Made by a program: the position numbers and the translations under genes
Shown: in pieces, positions 1 to 8,900 of the stretch
Position numbering within the stretch: position 1 is the stretch's first letter
How the letters are laid out: every line of letters starts with the position of its first letter
Source: JALXDT01 sp964634755
GTDB lineage: Bacteria; Acidobacteriota; Aminicenantia; JAMOAD01
Assembly: GCA_964634755.1 (NCBI GenBank)
Contig: CAZWJH010000054.1
Location: 1-17,215 of the forward strand
DNA length: 17,215 bases
Reading direction: 5' to 3'
The notes under the pieces: generated by a model
Told to the model about the DNA's origin: nothing
Seen by the model: only the letters and a program-made list of their open reading frames with translations
The model's database searches: none

Positions 1-2
1 TG

Positions 3-1124
3 ATTCTTTTATCTGAGAAGGCATCTAAAATTGGAATGCTTTCTCTATTTATTATACCTATACCCACGATTATTACTCTTTTATTACTTTTTTTGCTAAA
101 AGAAAAGATTAAAGGAAAAAGCTTTTTTTCAATGGAGGAGCTTATATCAAAAAATTACGGGAGATTCTTTGGTACTTTTTCCTCCTTTGTCTTTTTATGG
201 TATCTTATGCTTCTGGGAGCTTCTCAGCTTGTGGCTCTGGGGAAAGTGGGAGAAAGTTTTTTAAAAACAGATTATTCTGTTTTTGTTTTAATATCAGCCT
301 CTTTTATTATTTTTTACTCCTCTTTAAGAGGACTTGGGGCTGTCGTAAGAACAGACAAAATTCAGCTTTATATTATTTTCTTTGGAATTCTTGCTCTTTT
401 ATTTTTTATAATTTTTAAAGAAAATTCAGCACCTCAGCTAAAAATATCCGAAAGCAGTAAATTCATCTTTGAACTTCTTCTTATGACTCTCTCTTTTTCC
501 CTTGCGTGGACTGTTTCTCCTATTTCCGTTCAGAGGATAAAAGCAACCCTGAATGAAAAGGAGATAGGCAAAGGTCTTTTTTTTACTGCTATTTTTCTTT
601 CTTTCTTCTTTTTAACAATTGTCTACTTTGGTGTTAGAACAGGTAAAGGAATTGTTGACTTCGATTATCCTTCTTTTTTAAAAGATTTGGTTTTCCTTAT
701 GCTTCTCTCAGCTCTTTTTTCAACTTATGATACTGTCCTTAACTCAGCTGCCATTAGCTTTAATTATTTAACCGGAGTAAAGGGTTTTTATTCCACTGTT
801 TTCATTGGCTTTTTTTCTATTATTGTGGCTTTGAAAATTCCGAATATCCTTAAAACATTGGGCCTTTCTTCAGAGATAATTGCAGAGTCTCTTTTTATTC
901 CTCTTATTTATCTTTTTGTGAAAGGTGAAAACCAGCATACTGTTAAGTTAGGTGGATGGCTCGTTATGATTTTTGGTGCATTTTTTTCCGTCTTTTCATT
1001 TTCTTCTGAACTATTTAATTTAAAAGTTGGGCTTAAGTGGCCATCTTCACTTATGTATTCCCTTCCTTTATTATTTTTAATTTTTATGCTATCTTTTTTT
1101 GCTGACAGGAAGAAAAATGAGTGA
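3..1124 (+). CDS. Sodium:solute symporter (SSS) family protein, 5'-truncated by window edge
   Basis: This is a polytopic membrane transporter that probably couples uptake of a small solute to Na+ entry; the substrate cannot be read from the sequence. The frame is open to the first bases of the window, and the first ATG (position 36) lacks a well-placed ribosome binding site, so the true start lies upstream. About 11 hydrophobic membrane segments are visible. SSS proteins usually have about 13 segments and 450-550 residues, so one or two N-terminal helices are probably missing. The best family marker is SALFSTYDTVLNSAA (around 700-750), which matches the SSS helix whose Ser/Thr residues form the Na2 sodium site in vSGLT and PutP. 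A G-rich stretch with SLRGLG and TDKIQL is also typical. The stop overlaps the tsaB start by 8 nt, so the two genes are probably cotranscribed. An atypical SSS-like protein of another function remains possible. Confidence 0.82.
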   Translation: MLLSEKASKIGMLSLFIIPIPTIITLLLLFLLKEKIKGKSFFSMEELISKNYGRFFGTFSSFVFLWYLMLLGASQLVALGKVGESFLKTDYSVFVLISASFIIFYSSLRGLGAVVRTDKIQLYIIFFGILALLFFIIFKENSAPQLKISESSKFIFELLLMTLSFSLAWTVSPISVQRIKATLNEKEIGKGLFFTAIFLSFFFLTIVYFGVRTGKGIVDFDYPSFLKDLVFLMLLSALFSTYDTVLNSAAISFNYLTGVKGFYSTVFIGFFSIIVALKIPNILKTLGLSSEIIAESLFIPLIYLFVKGENQHTVKLGGWLVMIFGAFFSVFSFSSELFNLKVGLKWPSSLMYSLPLLFLIFMLSFFADRKKNE

Positions 1125-1773
1125 ATTTATTGTTTTTGATACTACGACTGAATATGGCTCCTTAGCTTTTTTTAAAGATAGGGAAACTATCTTTTACACT
1201 GAAGTAGTGCTTAAAAAGAGCTTTTCAGAGCTTTTAACCCCTGTGCTTGAACTTATGAAAAAGACAGAGATAGTGGATTTGAATGTTCTTGATTTTGTAG
1301 CTGTTGTAATAGGCCCCGGCTCATTTACAGGTACGAGAATAGGGCTTTCAACTGCAAAGGGAATAGCTGAAGGGCTGGATATTCCCATTGTTCCTATCAC
1401 AACATTTTCAGCTCTTTATAAAAAAGTTAACAGGGGAAAAAATGTTATCCCATTTGTAGATGCAAGAAAAAAGCAGGTTTTTTCAGAAATAAGAATGGAT
1501 GGAAAATTAATCCTGCCTCCCGGGTCGTATTTTCCTGAAGATATTATAGAGAAAGCTCCGAAAAATTATTTATTTGTTGGAAATGGAGTTTTGCTTTACA
1601 AAGAAAAAATTCTGGGTTCGGGAAGTAGAGTTTACGAAGGTTCTCTTTTTCTTTCAAAGGAGGCAGGAGCCATTGCCCTTGATATGTATAAAAATGGAAA
1701 GTACTTTAAGCCGCATAGATTAAAACCCATCTATCTGCGAAGATCGGACGCTGAATTGAACAGGCGAAGGTAA
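1117..1773 (+). CDS. tsaB: tRNA threonylcarbamoyladenosine biosynthesis protein TsaB
   Basis: TsaB is the inactive ASKHA-fold partner of TsaD. With TsaE it forms the cytoplasmic complex that makes N6-threonylcarbamoyl-A37 on ANN-decoding tRNAs. The 218-residue product shows the N-terminal FDTTTEYGSLAFF strand pair, the signature GPGSFTGTRIG (residues 66-76) followed by STAKGIAEG, and DARKKQVF (115-122), equivalent to the usual DAR-x-x-(E/Q)-V-Y. Its length fits the family (E. coli about 231). I chose the ATG at 1117 because AGGA (1107-1110) lies 6 nt upstream and family homology begins directly after it. The in-frame TTG at 1099 would add six residues and lacks such a site. It overlaps the symporter stop by 8 nt, suggesting translational coupling. 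No tsaD, tsaE or rimI is visible here. The stop abuts the convergent permease stop. Confidence 0.95.
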   Translation: MSEFIVFDTTTEYGSLAFFKDRETIFYTEVVLKKSFSELLTPVLELMKKTEIVDLNVLDFVAVVIGPGSFTGTRIGLSTAKGIAEGLDIPIVPITTFSALYKKVNRGKNVIPFVDARKKQVFSEIRMDGKLILPPGSYFPEDIIEKAPKNYLFVGNGVLLYKEKILGSGSRVYEGSLFLSKEAGAIALDMYKNGKYFKPHRLKPIYLRRSDAELNRRR

Positions 1774-3018
1774 TCATTCATACCTTAAAGCTTCAATGGG
1801 GGGAAGGTTTGCGGCTTTCATCGCAGGGAAAATTCCGAAAAACAGACCTGTGAATATTGCCATTGAAAGTCCTAAGATAACAGAGACAGGGGTTATTGCG
1901 GCAGGTAAGGAGGTGAGTTTTTTTATAGCAAAACTGAATCCCCATCCGATTAATAAGCCGGCTATCCCTCCGGTGAGGGTAAGGGTTGTTGCTTCCGCAA
2001 GAAATTGCCAGAGAATATCCCTCTTTTTAGCCCCTATTGCCTTTCTTATCCCTATTTCCCGGGTTCGCTCTTTTACTGTAACGATCATTATATTCATAAC
2101 TCCAATCCCGCCGACCAGGAGGGATATTCCTGCGATTAAAATCATTACGAAAAATGCTGCTCCTGTAATCTGTTTGTAAAGTGTGCTGAATGTTTCCTGT
2201 GTGAAAACCGAAAAATTGTTTTTTTCATTGGGTTTTACCTTTCTTCTTATTCTCATAAGCTCGATTATTTCATCAATTGCGGTATCCTTTAATTTCGGAG
2301 AAAGAGGTTGTGCTATTATGTAAACCCATTTTTTGTAGGGATAATATTTCATAAATGTGGTATATGGAATTAGTATATTATTATTAAATCCCTCTCCTCC
2401 GAAAATTTGATTGTCCTCCTCCTCCAAAACTCCTATGACTGTGAATTTACGGTTTCCCATTACTATCTTTTTGCCTATGGGGTAAATGTTTGGGAAGAGG
2501 GCTTCTGCTATCTTTGCTCCTATTATGCAAACCTTTGCTCTACTCCTTTGCTCTCCATCTGTAAAAAACCTTCCATCTTTTATATTTAATGCCCAAATTT
2601 TGGGAAATTTGTAATTTATTCCTCTAATAACAGAATTTCTTGTGGTTTCTCCTCTGTATGAGATTTTAAAATCAGGAAAATAGCTTAGATACGGAGATGC
2701 TGCTTTTATGGAGGGAAGTTTATCAACTGCCAGAGCATCTGATACTTTAATTTCCTTTCTTCTCCTGAGCTCAAGAGGCATTCTTCCAATTCTCACCCCC
2801 GGCTCATACTTTGATACGAAAATAAGTGATGAGCCCATTTTTTCAAGCGATTGTTCAAATGATCTATTCATTCCCTCTATAATTGAAATCATTGAGATGA
2901 TTGTAGCAACCCCGATTAAAATCCCCAAAGTGGTTAAGAATGAGCGCATTTTATTTGAAAAGATTGATTTAATTCCCATTGAAACTATTTCTCCTAAAAT
3001 TGAAAGCCTTTTTATCAT
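1774..3018 (-). CDS. MacB/FtsX-type ABC transporter permease (second of pair)
   Basis: This is an inner-membrane permease subunit of the MacB/LolCE/FtsX superfamily, which works by mechanotransmission with a separate ATPase to move lipids, peptides or drugs across the envelope. The 414-residue chain has a first helix at about 28-50 after the basic SNKMRSFLTTLGILIGV motif, then a large periplasmic MacB_PCD domain (about 51-285). The C-terminal FtsX domain has three helices (about 287-312, 340-365, 378-398). The signature VGGIGVMNIMIVTV followed by KERTREIGIRKAIGAKKRDI is diagnostic. No nucleotide-binding domain is fused and none lies next door. Its ATG overlaps the stop of the upstream permease (TAATG), with a GAGG site just before it, so the two subunits are probably made in equal amounts and may form a heterodimer. 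The transported substrate is unknown. Confidence 0.93.
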   Translation of the reverse strand: MIKRLSILGEIVSMGIKSIFSNKMRSFLTTLGILIGVATIISMISIIEGMNRSFEQSLEKMGSSLIFVSKYEPGVRIGRMPLELRRRKEIKVSDALAVDKLPSIKAASPYLSYFPDFKISYRGETTRNSVIRGINYKFPKIWALNIKDGRFFTDGEQRSRAKVCIIGAKIAEALFPNIYPIGKKIVMGNRKFTVIGVLEEEDNQIFGGEGFNNNILIPYTTFMKYYPYKKWVYIIAQPLSPKLKDTAIDEIIELMRIRRKVKPNEKNNFSVFTQETFSTLYKQITGAAFFVMILIAGISLLVGGIGVMNIMIVTVKERTREIGIRKAIGAKKRDILWQFLAEATTLTLTGGIAGLLIGWGFSFAIKKLTSLPAAITPVSVILGLSMAIFTGLFFGIFPAMKAANLPPIEALRYE

Positions 3019-4250
3019 TACATCCTCAATGCTACAACAGGATCAAGTTTTGCAGCTTTGTTTGCAGGATAAATTCCGGAAAAAAGACCAACAATACCAG
3101 CAATTAAAACCCCTGCAATAACGGACCAGAGCTCTACGGCAGAGGGAAAACCTGTGGCAACGGAAATTATCTTTGCAATTGAAAAACCTAAAAATATCCC
3201 TATCAAACCTCCTATAATTGAAAGAAATACAGATTCAATAAGAAATTGGATTAAAATATCTCTTCTTCTTGCTCCAACTGCTTTTCTTATGCCTATTTCT
3301 CTTATCCTTTCTGTAACTGAAACTAACATTATATTCATAATAACTATTCCACCTACGATTAAGGCAATTGATGAAATCAAAATCATTACGAGATAAAGAG
3401 TGGCAGTTGTCTTTTTGTAAAAATCGAGGAAAGTTTGCTGTGTTTCTATTGCAAAATTATCTTTGTCTTTAGGTGAAAGGTGTCTTAGTGCTCGCATTAT
3501 TGATCTTACCTCATCCTGAGCATCTTCCATCATTTTTAAAGATTCTGTGTGCACCGTTATAGTTGCTGAGCGATTTCTCTTTCCGAATTTTTTAAAAAAG
3601 GTTGTTATCGGAATTGTTACGAAGTTGTCCTGAGACATTCCCAGTACTTTACCTCTCTTTTCAACAACACCGATTACTTTGAACCGGAAACCTTTCATTC
3701 TTATAAATTTTCCGATTGGATCTCTCCCTTTGAAAAGTTTATCCTTTATATCCCAGCCTATAATGGCAACCTGCCTGCCATTGTCAACATCTGACTTTAA
3801 TATTGCTCTTCCGCTTTCAAGTTCAAGTGTACCCAGTATGTATGCATCGTTTTCAGTATAACCTGTGATATTTACATCCTCAATTGAATTGTCCCCATAC
3901 TTTACTATACCGCTTGTTGATACTCTCGCACCCACTAACATACAGGATGAGCACCTTTCCTTTATAATTTTGTAATAGCGAAATGGGATTCTTTTTCTTT
4001 TTCTAACCTTAAGCCATTCTTCATAGGATGTGATTAATGATGGTGTCCTCTGAACCATAAAATCATTTGAACCAAAGTTAAAGAGCTTTGTCTCAACATA
4101 TCTGTTAAGGCCGCTTATTATTGAAACCACTGCTATTACAGTCATAACGCCTATTATGATTCCCAATAAAGTTAAAAGTGTCCTTAGTTTATTTTCTCTC
4201 ATAGAGATTAAAGAAATTTTTATTGATTCAAAAAGATTTATGTTTCTCAT
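3018..4250 (-). CDS. MacB/FtsX-type ABC transporter permease (first of pair)
   Basis: This paralogue of the following gene has 410 residues and the same architecture: N-terminal MRENKLRTLLTLLGIIIGV leading into helix 1, a periplasmic MacB_PCD domain, and a C-terminal FtsX domain with VGGIVIMNIMLVSV followed by TERIREIGIRKAVGARRRDI. The periplasmic domain carries a CSSC motif (Cys100 and Cys103) that could form a disulfide; the partner permease lacks it. The start is fixed by homology. There is no Shine-Dalgarno sequence before it, but a TATAAA (4259-4264, minus strand) lies only 8 nt upstream, so a leaderless transcript is possible. It lies 47 nt downstream of the sulfatase-like gene on the same strand and is coupled to the next permease by TAATG. 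It needs an ATPase encoded elsewhere. Confidence 0.92.
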   Translation of the reverse strand: MRNINLFESIKISLISMRENKLRTLLTLLGIIIGVMTVIAVVSIISGLNRYVETKLFNFGSNDFMVQRTPSLITSYEEWLKVRKRKRIPFRYYKIIKERCSSCMLVGARVSTSGIVKYGDNSIEDVNITGYTENDAYILGTLELESGRAILKSDVDNGRQVAIIGWDIKDKLFKGRDPIGKFIRMKGFRFKVIGVVEKRGKVLGMSQDNFVTIPITTFFKKFGKRNRSATITVHTESLKMMEDAQDEVRSIMRALRHLSPKDKDNFAIETQQTFLDFYKKTTATLYLVMILISSIALIVGGIVIMNIMLVSVTERIREIGIRKAVGARRRDILIQFLIESVFLSIIGGLIGIFLGFSIAKIISVATGFPSAVELWSVIAGVLIAGIVGLFSGIYPANKAAKLDPVVALRM

Positions 4251-4297
4251 TGTAATAATTTATACGAAGGTAGGAGAAAAAAGTTTTTAAGCTTGTA

Positions 4298-5881
4298 TTA
4301 GAGATACCCCAATGATTTAAGAATCTTTTTTGTTTCTTCGGAAAAAACACCTCTTGCCTTTTTCCTTCTTGCTTCTTTAAGTTTTATTTTAGCTAATTTT
4401 CTCATTTTCTTTATTTCATTCAAATATCTTGGGTCTTTTATTAAATTATCTGATAAGGTATAACCATCATTTTTTGTCAAATCCAAAAATTCTTCAAAAA
4501 TTTTCATTCCTGTGTATTTTAAAAACATGTGGTTTTTATAGAGAATTGAAATCCCATTAAAGTATGATTCGGGTCTGTATGTATAAGAAAAAATTACCCT
4601 GTTTGATTTTGATTTTAAAATTGGCGTTCCAGAAATTCTAAGGTTTTTCTCTTTGAATCTCATATATTTTAATAGTGTTGGAACAATATCAATTGTGGAT
4701 ACAGGATTTTTGGTTATTGTTTTTTTAGAAGAATTAGGGAACTTTATAATTAATGGTACTCTTGTATATTGAGGTCTTAAGAAGTGAATATGGCCGAAGT
4801 TGTCATGATATTCACCTAACCCTTCTCCATGATCACCTACAAAAACTAAAACGGTTTTTTCAAAAAGTTTGTTTTTTTTCAAGTAATCTATGATTTTGCC
4901 AATCTGATTGTCCATGTATTCCACTTCTCTTTCATACAACATTATTTTTGATGAACTTGGTAGATTTGGCTTTACACTAAAGGATAGAGTTATTTTTTGT
5001 TTTTTTGGAGAGTATAATTCAAAAAATGACTTATGATTTAATATTAAAAGATTTCTTCTTTTAAAGATTTTTGTGTTTAAAAAAGATATTTTCACATTAC
5101 TATCTTTTTCAAGTATTTTTAGATTTTTAATTCTTAGAGGGAAAGGCATGAAAAGTTTTAAGTATTTTAGTTGGGTGAAAAAGAGAGTGTTTTTCCCTCT
5201 GTTCAATTCTAATTTTATTTTTAATGGGATTACATCGTAGAGGTTGAAGTATTTTACAACTTTATTATTTAGTTTAATCCGAACAATTTTTTTAAAAGAA
5301 GGGGGAGCATAGGGTTCGTGAGGATCTGAATAATGAAGCCATAAAAAAAATTTTTTATCTTTTACTTTTTTTAGTAATTTTAAACCTCTTTTTGTTACAA
5401 TATTTGCCGGCAAAAAGTAAGCAGGAAAAGCTTTTGAAAAATCATCAATATAATAGTCAAAACCTTTATCTAATTTGTGCTCTTTTAGAAGGACACCAAG
5501 AGAAATTACTGCTCCTGTAACATAACCTCTTTTTTTAAAGATCTCAGCGAGAGTTTGATGTTTGCCCTCATAAATTTCTCCATTATTAAAAACTCCTGCT
5601 TCATAGGGAAAAACTCCGGTAAAAATGGATGTATGTGAAGGCATTGTAATGGGAATTGTTGTATAAGCATTTTCACATACAAGTGAAGTTTTGGAAATTT
5701 CTTTTAAAACAGGAGTTTTAGCTTTTGCGCCCTCGCCGGTATCAATGTAGTCAGCTCTTGTTGTGTCTAAAGTAAAAAATATTACATTATAGTCTCTTTC
5801 TGCAAAAAATGTTTTATAAACGAAATATCCTGCCCCAATAGCTATTGCTATAATTATTAAAAAGAGAACTATTTTCTTCAT
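4298..5881 (-). CDS. Membrane-anchored sulfatase-like protein with Thr at the nucleophile position and a large insertion
   Basis: This is an alkaline-phosphatase/sulfatase superfamily enzyme of 527 residues. It has an N-terminal hydrophobic anchor or signal (about 4-23) that places the catalytic domain outside the inner membrane. The metal-site strand FFTLDTTRADY carries Asp39. The active-site loop is T79-M-P-S-H-T-S-I-F-T-G, where true sulfatases have C/S-x-P-S-R. The nucleophile is therefore predicted to be Thr, without formylglycine, as in phosphoethanolamine-transferase-like members. Further ligand segments are HYSDPHEPY (183-191), VGDHGEG (348-354) and GHIHF (363-367). Residues about 196-315, between PHEPY and the YEREVEYMDNQIG helix, form an extra Lys-rich, beta-prone insertion. 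The C-terminus ends in KILKSLGYL, a tail often seen in TLPSH-type bacterial sulfatase-like proteins. The start is supported by AGAGGT (5886-5891). It is the first gene of a probable operon with the two permeases. The substrate is unknown. Confidence 0.88.
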   Translation of the reverse strand: MKKIVLFLIIIAIAIGAGYFVYKTFFAERDYNVIFFTLDTTRADYIDTGEGAKAKTPVLKEISKTSLVCENAYTTIPITMPSHTSIFTGVFPYEAGVFNNGEIYEGKHQTLAEIFKKRGYVTGAVISLGVLLKEHKLDKGFDYYIDDFSKAFPAYFLPANIVTKRGLKLLKKVKDKKFFLWLHYSDPHEPYAPPSFKKIVRIKLNNKVVKYFNLYDVIPLKIKLELNRGKNTLFFTQLKYLKLFMPFPLRIKNLKILEKDSNVKISFLNTKIFKRRNLLILNHKSFFELYSPKKQKITLSFSVKPNLPSSSKIMLYEREVEYMDNQIGKIIDYLKKNKLFEKTVLVFVGDHGEGLGEYHDNFGHIHFLRPQYTRVPLIIKFPNSSKKTITKNPVSTIDIVPTLLKYMRFKEKNLRISGTPILKSKSNRVIFSYTYRPESYFNGISILYKNHMFLKYTGMKIFEEFLDLTKNDGYTLSDNLIKDPRYLNEIKKMRKLAKIKLKEARRKKARGVFSEETKKILKSLGYL

Positions 5882-5899
5882 CTTTACCTCTTAAAACAA

Positions 5900-5928
5900 A
5901 TTATATCATAGAGAGCAAAATTTATTAA
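5900..5928 (-). promoter_or_regulatory. Putative sigma70-type promoter for the sulfatase-like/permease operon
   Basis: Read on the minus strand, TTAATA (5923-5928) and a perfect TATAAT (5900-5905) are separated by 17 nt. The promoter lies just upstream of the AGAGGT site and ATG of the sulfatase-like gene. It sits in the 96-nt divergent gap shared with the A2M gene. The background is AT-rich, so chance matches are possible, but the spacing and the -10 are good. Confidence 0.5.
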
Positions 5929-5977
5929 TTACTTGTTTTTTATCTTCTTTTTTGGTAGTTTATAAGAGGAGGTTATT

Positions 5978-8900
5978 ATGAGAAAAAAAGCATCCGGGGC
6001 TTTATTTTTTTTACTTGTTTTAATGATTTTTTTATTGAGTGCGGATTTTTTAAAAATTATAAGCTTCTCTCCACAGGGACAGCTTAAGTCCATTATAAAC
6101 CCGGAAATCACGATTGTTTTTTCAAAAGATATGAAAAATTTAGGTAAAAAGAGCCAAGTGGAAAATTTTGTTAAGATTTCACCTTCGATTGAGGGAAAAT
6201 TCTTTTGGAGGGGAAGTTCTACTCTTGTTTTTAGGGCCTTCAAAGGTTTTAGATACTCGACTCTTTATAAAGTTAAGATAAAAAAGTGGATTAAATCCTT
6301 AAAGGGGAATTTCCTTGATAGGAATTATGTGTTTAGTTTTGCCACACCATTAGCGAGACCTGTCGCGGTTAAGCAAAATTCTCTTTACAAGGACAAATTT
6401 TACGGAAGTGAAATTAAGTATTTTAGTAATAAAATAGAGTACAGAGTAAGCAAAAGGATAAAGGTAAAGGAACCTCTTTATATTTTCTTCAATCAAAAAA
6501 TTAACAGGAGAAAAAATCTTGAGAAAATAGAGATTTTTAATGAAAAGACTTTGGAGAAAGTTAATGTTTCCTTAAAGTTTTATTCGCCTGATACTATTTT
6601 AATAAAGTTTTTATCTCCCCTAAAAGAGGATAACAAATATTTTATTAAACTTTCAAAAGGGTTTCTTTCTGCCGAGGGGCCTCTTCCCCAAAAAAGGGAT
6701 ATATTTGTATTTTTTAAAACAGAAAAAAGGTTTAAGTACAATGGAGATAAAAAAATATTTATTTTTAAAGACAAACCCATTTTTAACCTTTCCTTTAGCA
6801 AACCTATAAAAAAGGGAAGCGTATGTAAAGCACGTAATTATTTAAAAGTATTTTTTATTGAGGATGGGGTTAGGAAAGAGACACAAGATTATAGTGTTAG
6901 CTGTTATTACAATCAGCTTAGAATAAAGTTAAAAAATTTAGGAGCAGATTCCTATCTTGTTAAGATCTCAAAAGATTTTAAAAGTATTTCAGGAGAGAAT
7001 TTGGGAGAGAATCAATTTATAAGAGTTAAAATCTGTGGTTATACTCCTGACTTATTTGTCAAAGGATTTAGTAATAATAAATTAACATTAAAGATAAAAG
7101 GGGTCCTTAAATTAAAATTTACTATATTAAAGATAAAAGATTCCAAGCTTTTTGCAAAAAAGATGGGATTGGAGGAAAGGGGGAATGTGTCTGAAACAAG
7201 GTATGCAGAGTTTATTTCAAATAGTTCAGGAGATTATGAGGAGTTTTCCATAGATTTTAATACTTTGTTTAAATCAAAAGACGGAATTTTTGTTGTTAAG
7301 ATTAACAGAGTAAAACTTTCCAATGATTGTAATGTTTTGGGCTTTTATAAAAATAGAATTTTAGGATGGAAGTACATAGTAAATCCCTCCACCCTTGCCT
7401 CTTCGATTTTAATATTAGAAGGTGGAACTTTTATCAAGAGCTTTAATCGAAAAAAGATAACTGGAGAAAGTAATGTTCTATTTGAGTTTTATAAGAATTC
7501 AGAATTGTCTTTTAAGGTAAAAACAGATAAAGATGGAGTTTTCTATGGAGACAAAAGACTTGATTTAAGCAGATGGTATTTTGGAAATCAGGGGGTTTTC
7601 TTGCTTGGCAAAAGGGGAGGTTATTCATTTGCATATACAGGTAAAAGCTGGGTTTCGGGAGGTGGTTTCTTTGATGAAACAGGAGTTAAAATTTTGATTT
7701 TTACGGACAGAGATTTTTATTTACCGGGAGATAGTGTTTATATAGGAGGAATTGTAAAAAAGAGGTGGAAAAATCATTTGGCTAGATTTAAAGATAAAAA
7801 AATTACCATAATTATAAAAGATCCGACATATAAAGTGATAAAGAGAATTGAAACAAAAACCGACAGATTTGGGGGCTTTTTTAATGAGGTTAAGACATGG
7901 GGAGGTTGGAAGAGAGGAAAGTACTTTATAAAAGTTAAAGTAAAAGGGGCCGAAAGCAGAGAAAAAATTGTTAAAATAGATTTTTACAAACTAAATAAGA
8001 TTGAATTAGAAGAGAAGTTTGAAAATGAAGTAATCACAGCTTCTCAGAAGAATAAAGTTTTTGTTTCTGGAAAGTACTTAAGTGGAGCTCCTTTGGTGGG
8101 AGATAAACTTATTGTTAATACTAGGGTTCTTTCATCCTCCTACTTTTTTGTAAATAAGTTGATGAAAGCTTATAAAAAGTATTGTTTTTATCCTCACCCT
8201 GTTAGAAAGAGCTTGAAAAGACAAGAGTTTAGGTTTGATTCAAAAGGGGAAGCGGAGATTTTGATTTCTCTGGATAAAGAAAACATACATTCACTCTCTA
8301 ATATTGAAGTTGAAGCGATAGGAATTTCAAAGGATGGAAGGGAGTACAGTGTTAGAAAGAGCTTTTTTTATATCCCTTCAAATTCAATTGTAGGGATCAA
8401 ATCTCCGTATTTTATAAAAAGAGGTAAGAATTTTGAGATTAAGCTTGTTGCTCTTGATAAAAATGGTGTTGAAACGTCTTCAAATTCAAGAATAGTAATA
8501 AAAAGGGAATTCTGTCAAGATGGTAAGTATAAAAGTGAAAAGGTTTATGATAAAAAGCTCAGCTTTACAGGTAAAACTGAGTTAAAGCTTTCTTTTAATA
8601 AAGCTGGTTATTATAAAGTAAAGGTAGTGTCTAAGGATAATGAAGGATTTTCTTCTGTTACGGAAGATAGTTTTTATGTATGGGACTATAATTACAGTTT
8701 TACAGGGGGTATTGGGAATAAGCTTGTATTCAAAAAGGATAAAGAGAGTTACAATATTGGGGATATTGCAAAGATATATTTTTCATCCTCTTATGAAGGG
8801 AAAGGAGAGATTATTGTTTTTACTGAAGAGCTTGAGGATAGGTATTTGATTAATTTTAAGAAAACTACCGAATTTTCTTTTAAAATAAAGAAAAAGTATT

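Noticed and set aside
1099..1116. Upstream TTG as the tsaB start
   Set aside because: The ATG at 1117 has a correctly spaced AGGA and matches where TsaB homology begins. The extra six residues fit no homologue pattern I know.
2708..3121. 137-codon plus-strand ORF opposite the two permeases
   Set aside because: It is antisense to two strongly conserved membrane-protein genes. Its translation has no domain character, and no ribosome binding site or promoter is evident.
5929..6243. 104-codon minus-strand ORF across the divergent region and the A2M 5' end
   Set aside because: It overlaps the A2M signal-peptide coding region and its promoter. Composition is that of reversed A2M codons, and there is no start signal.
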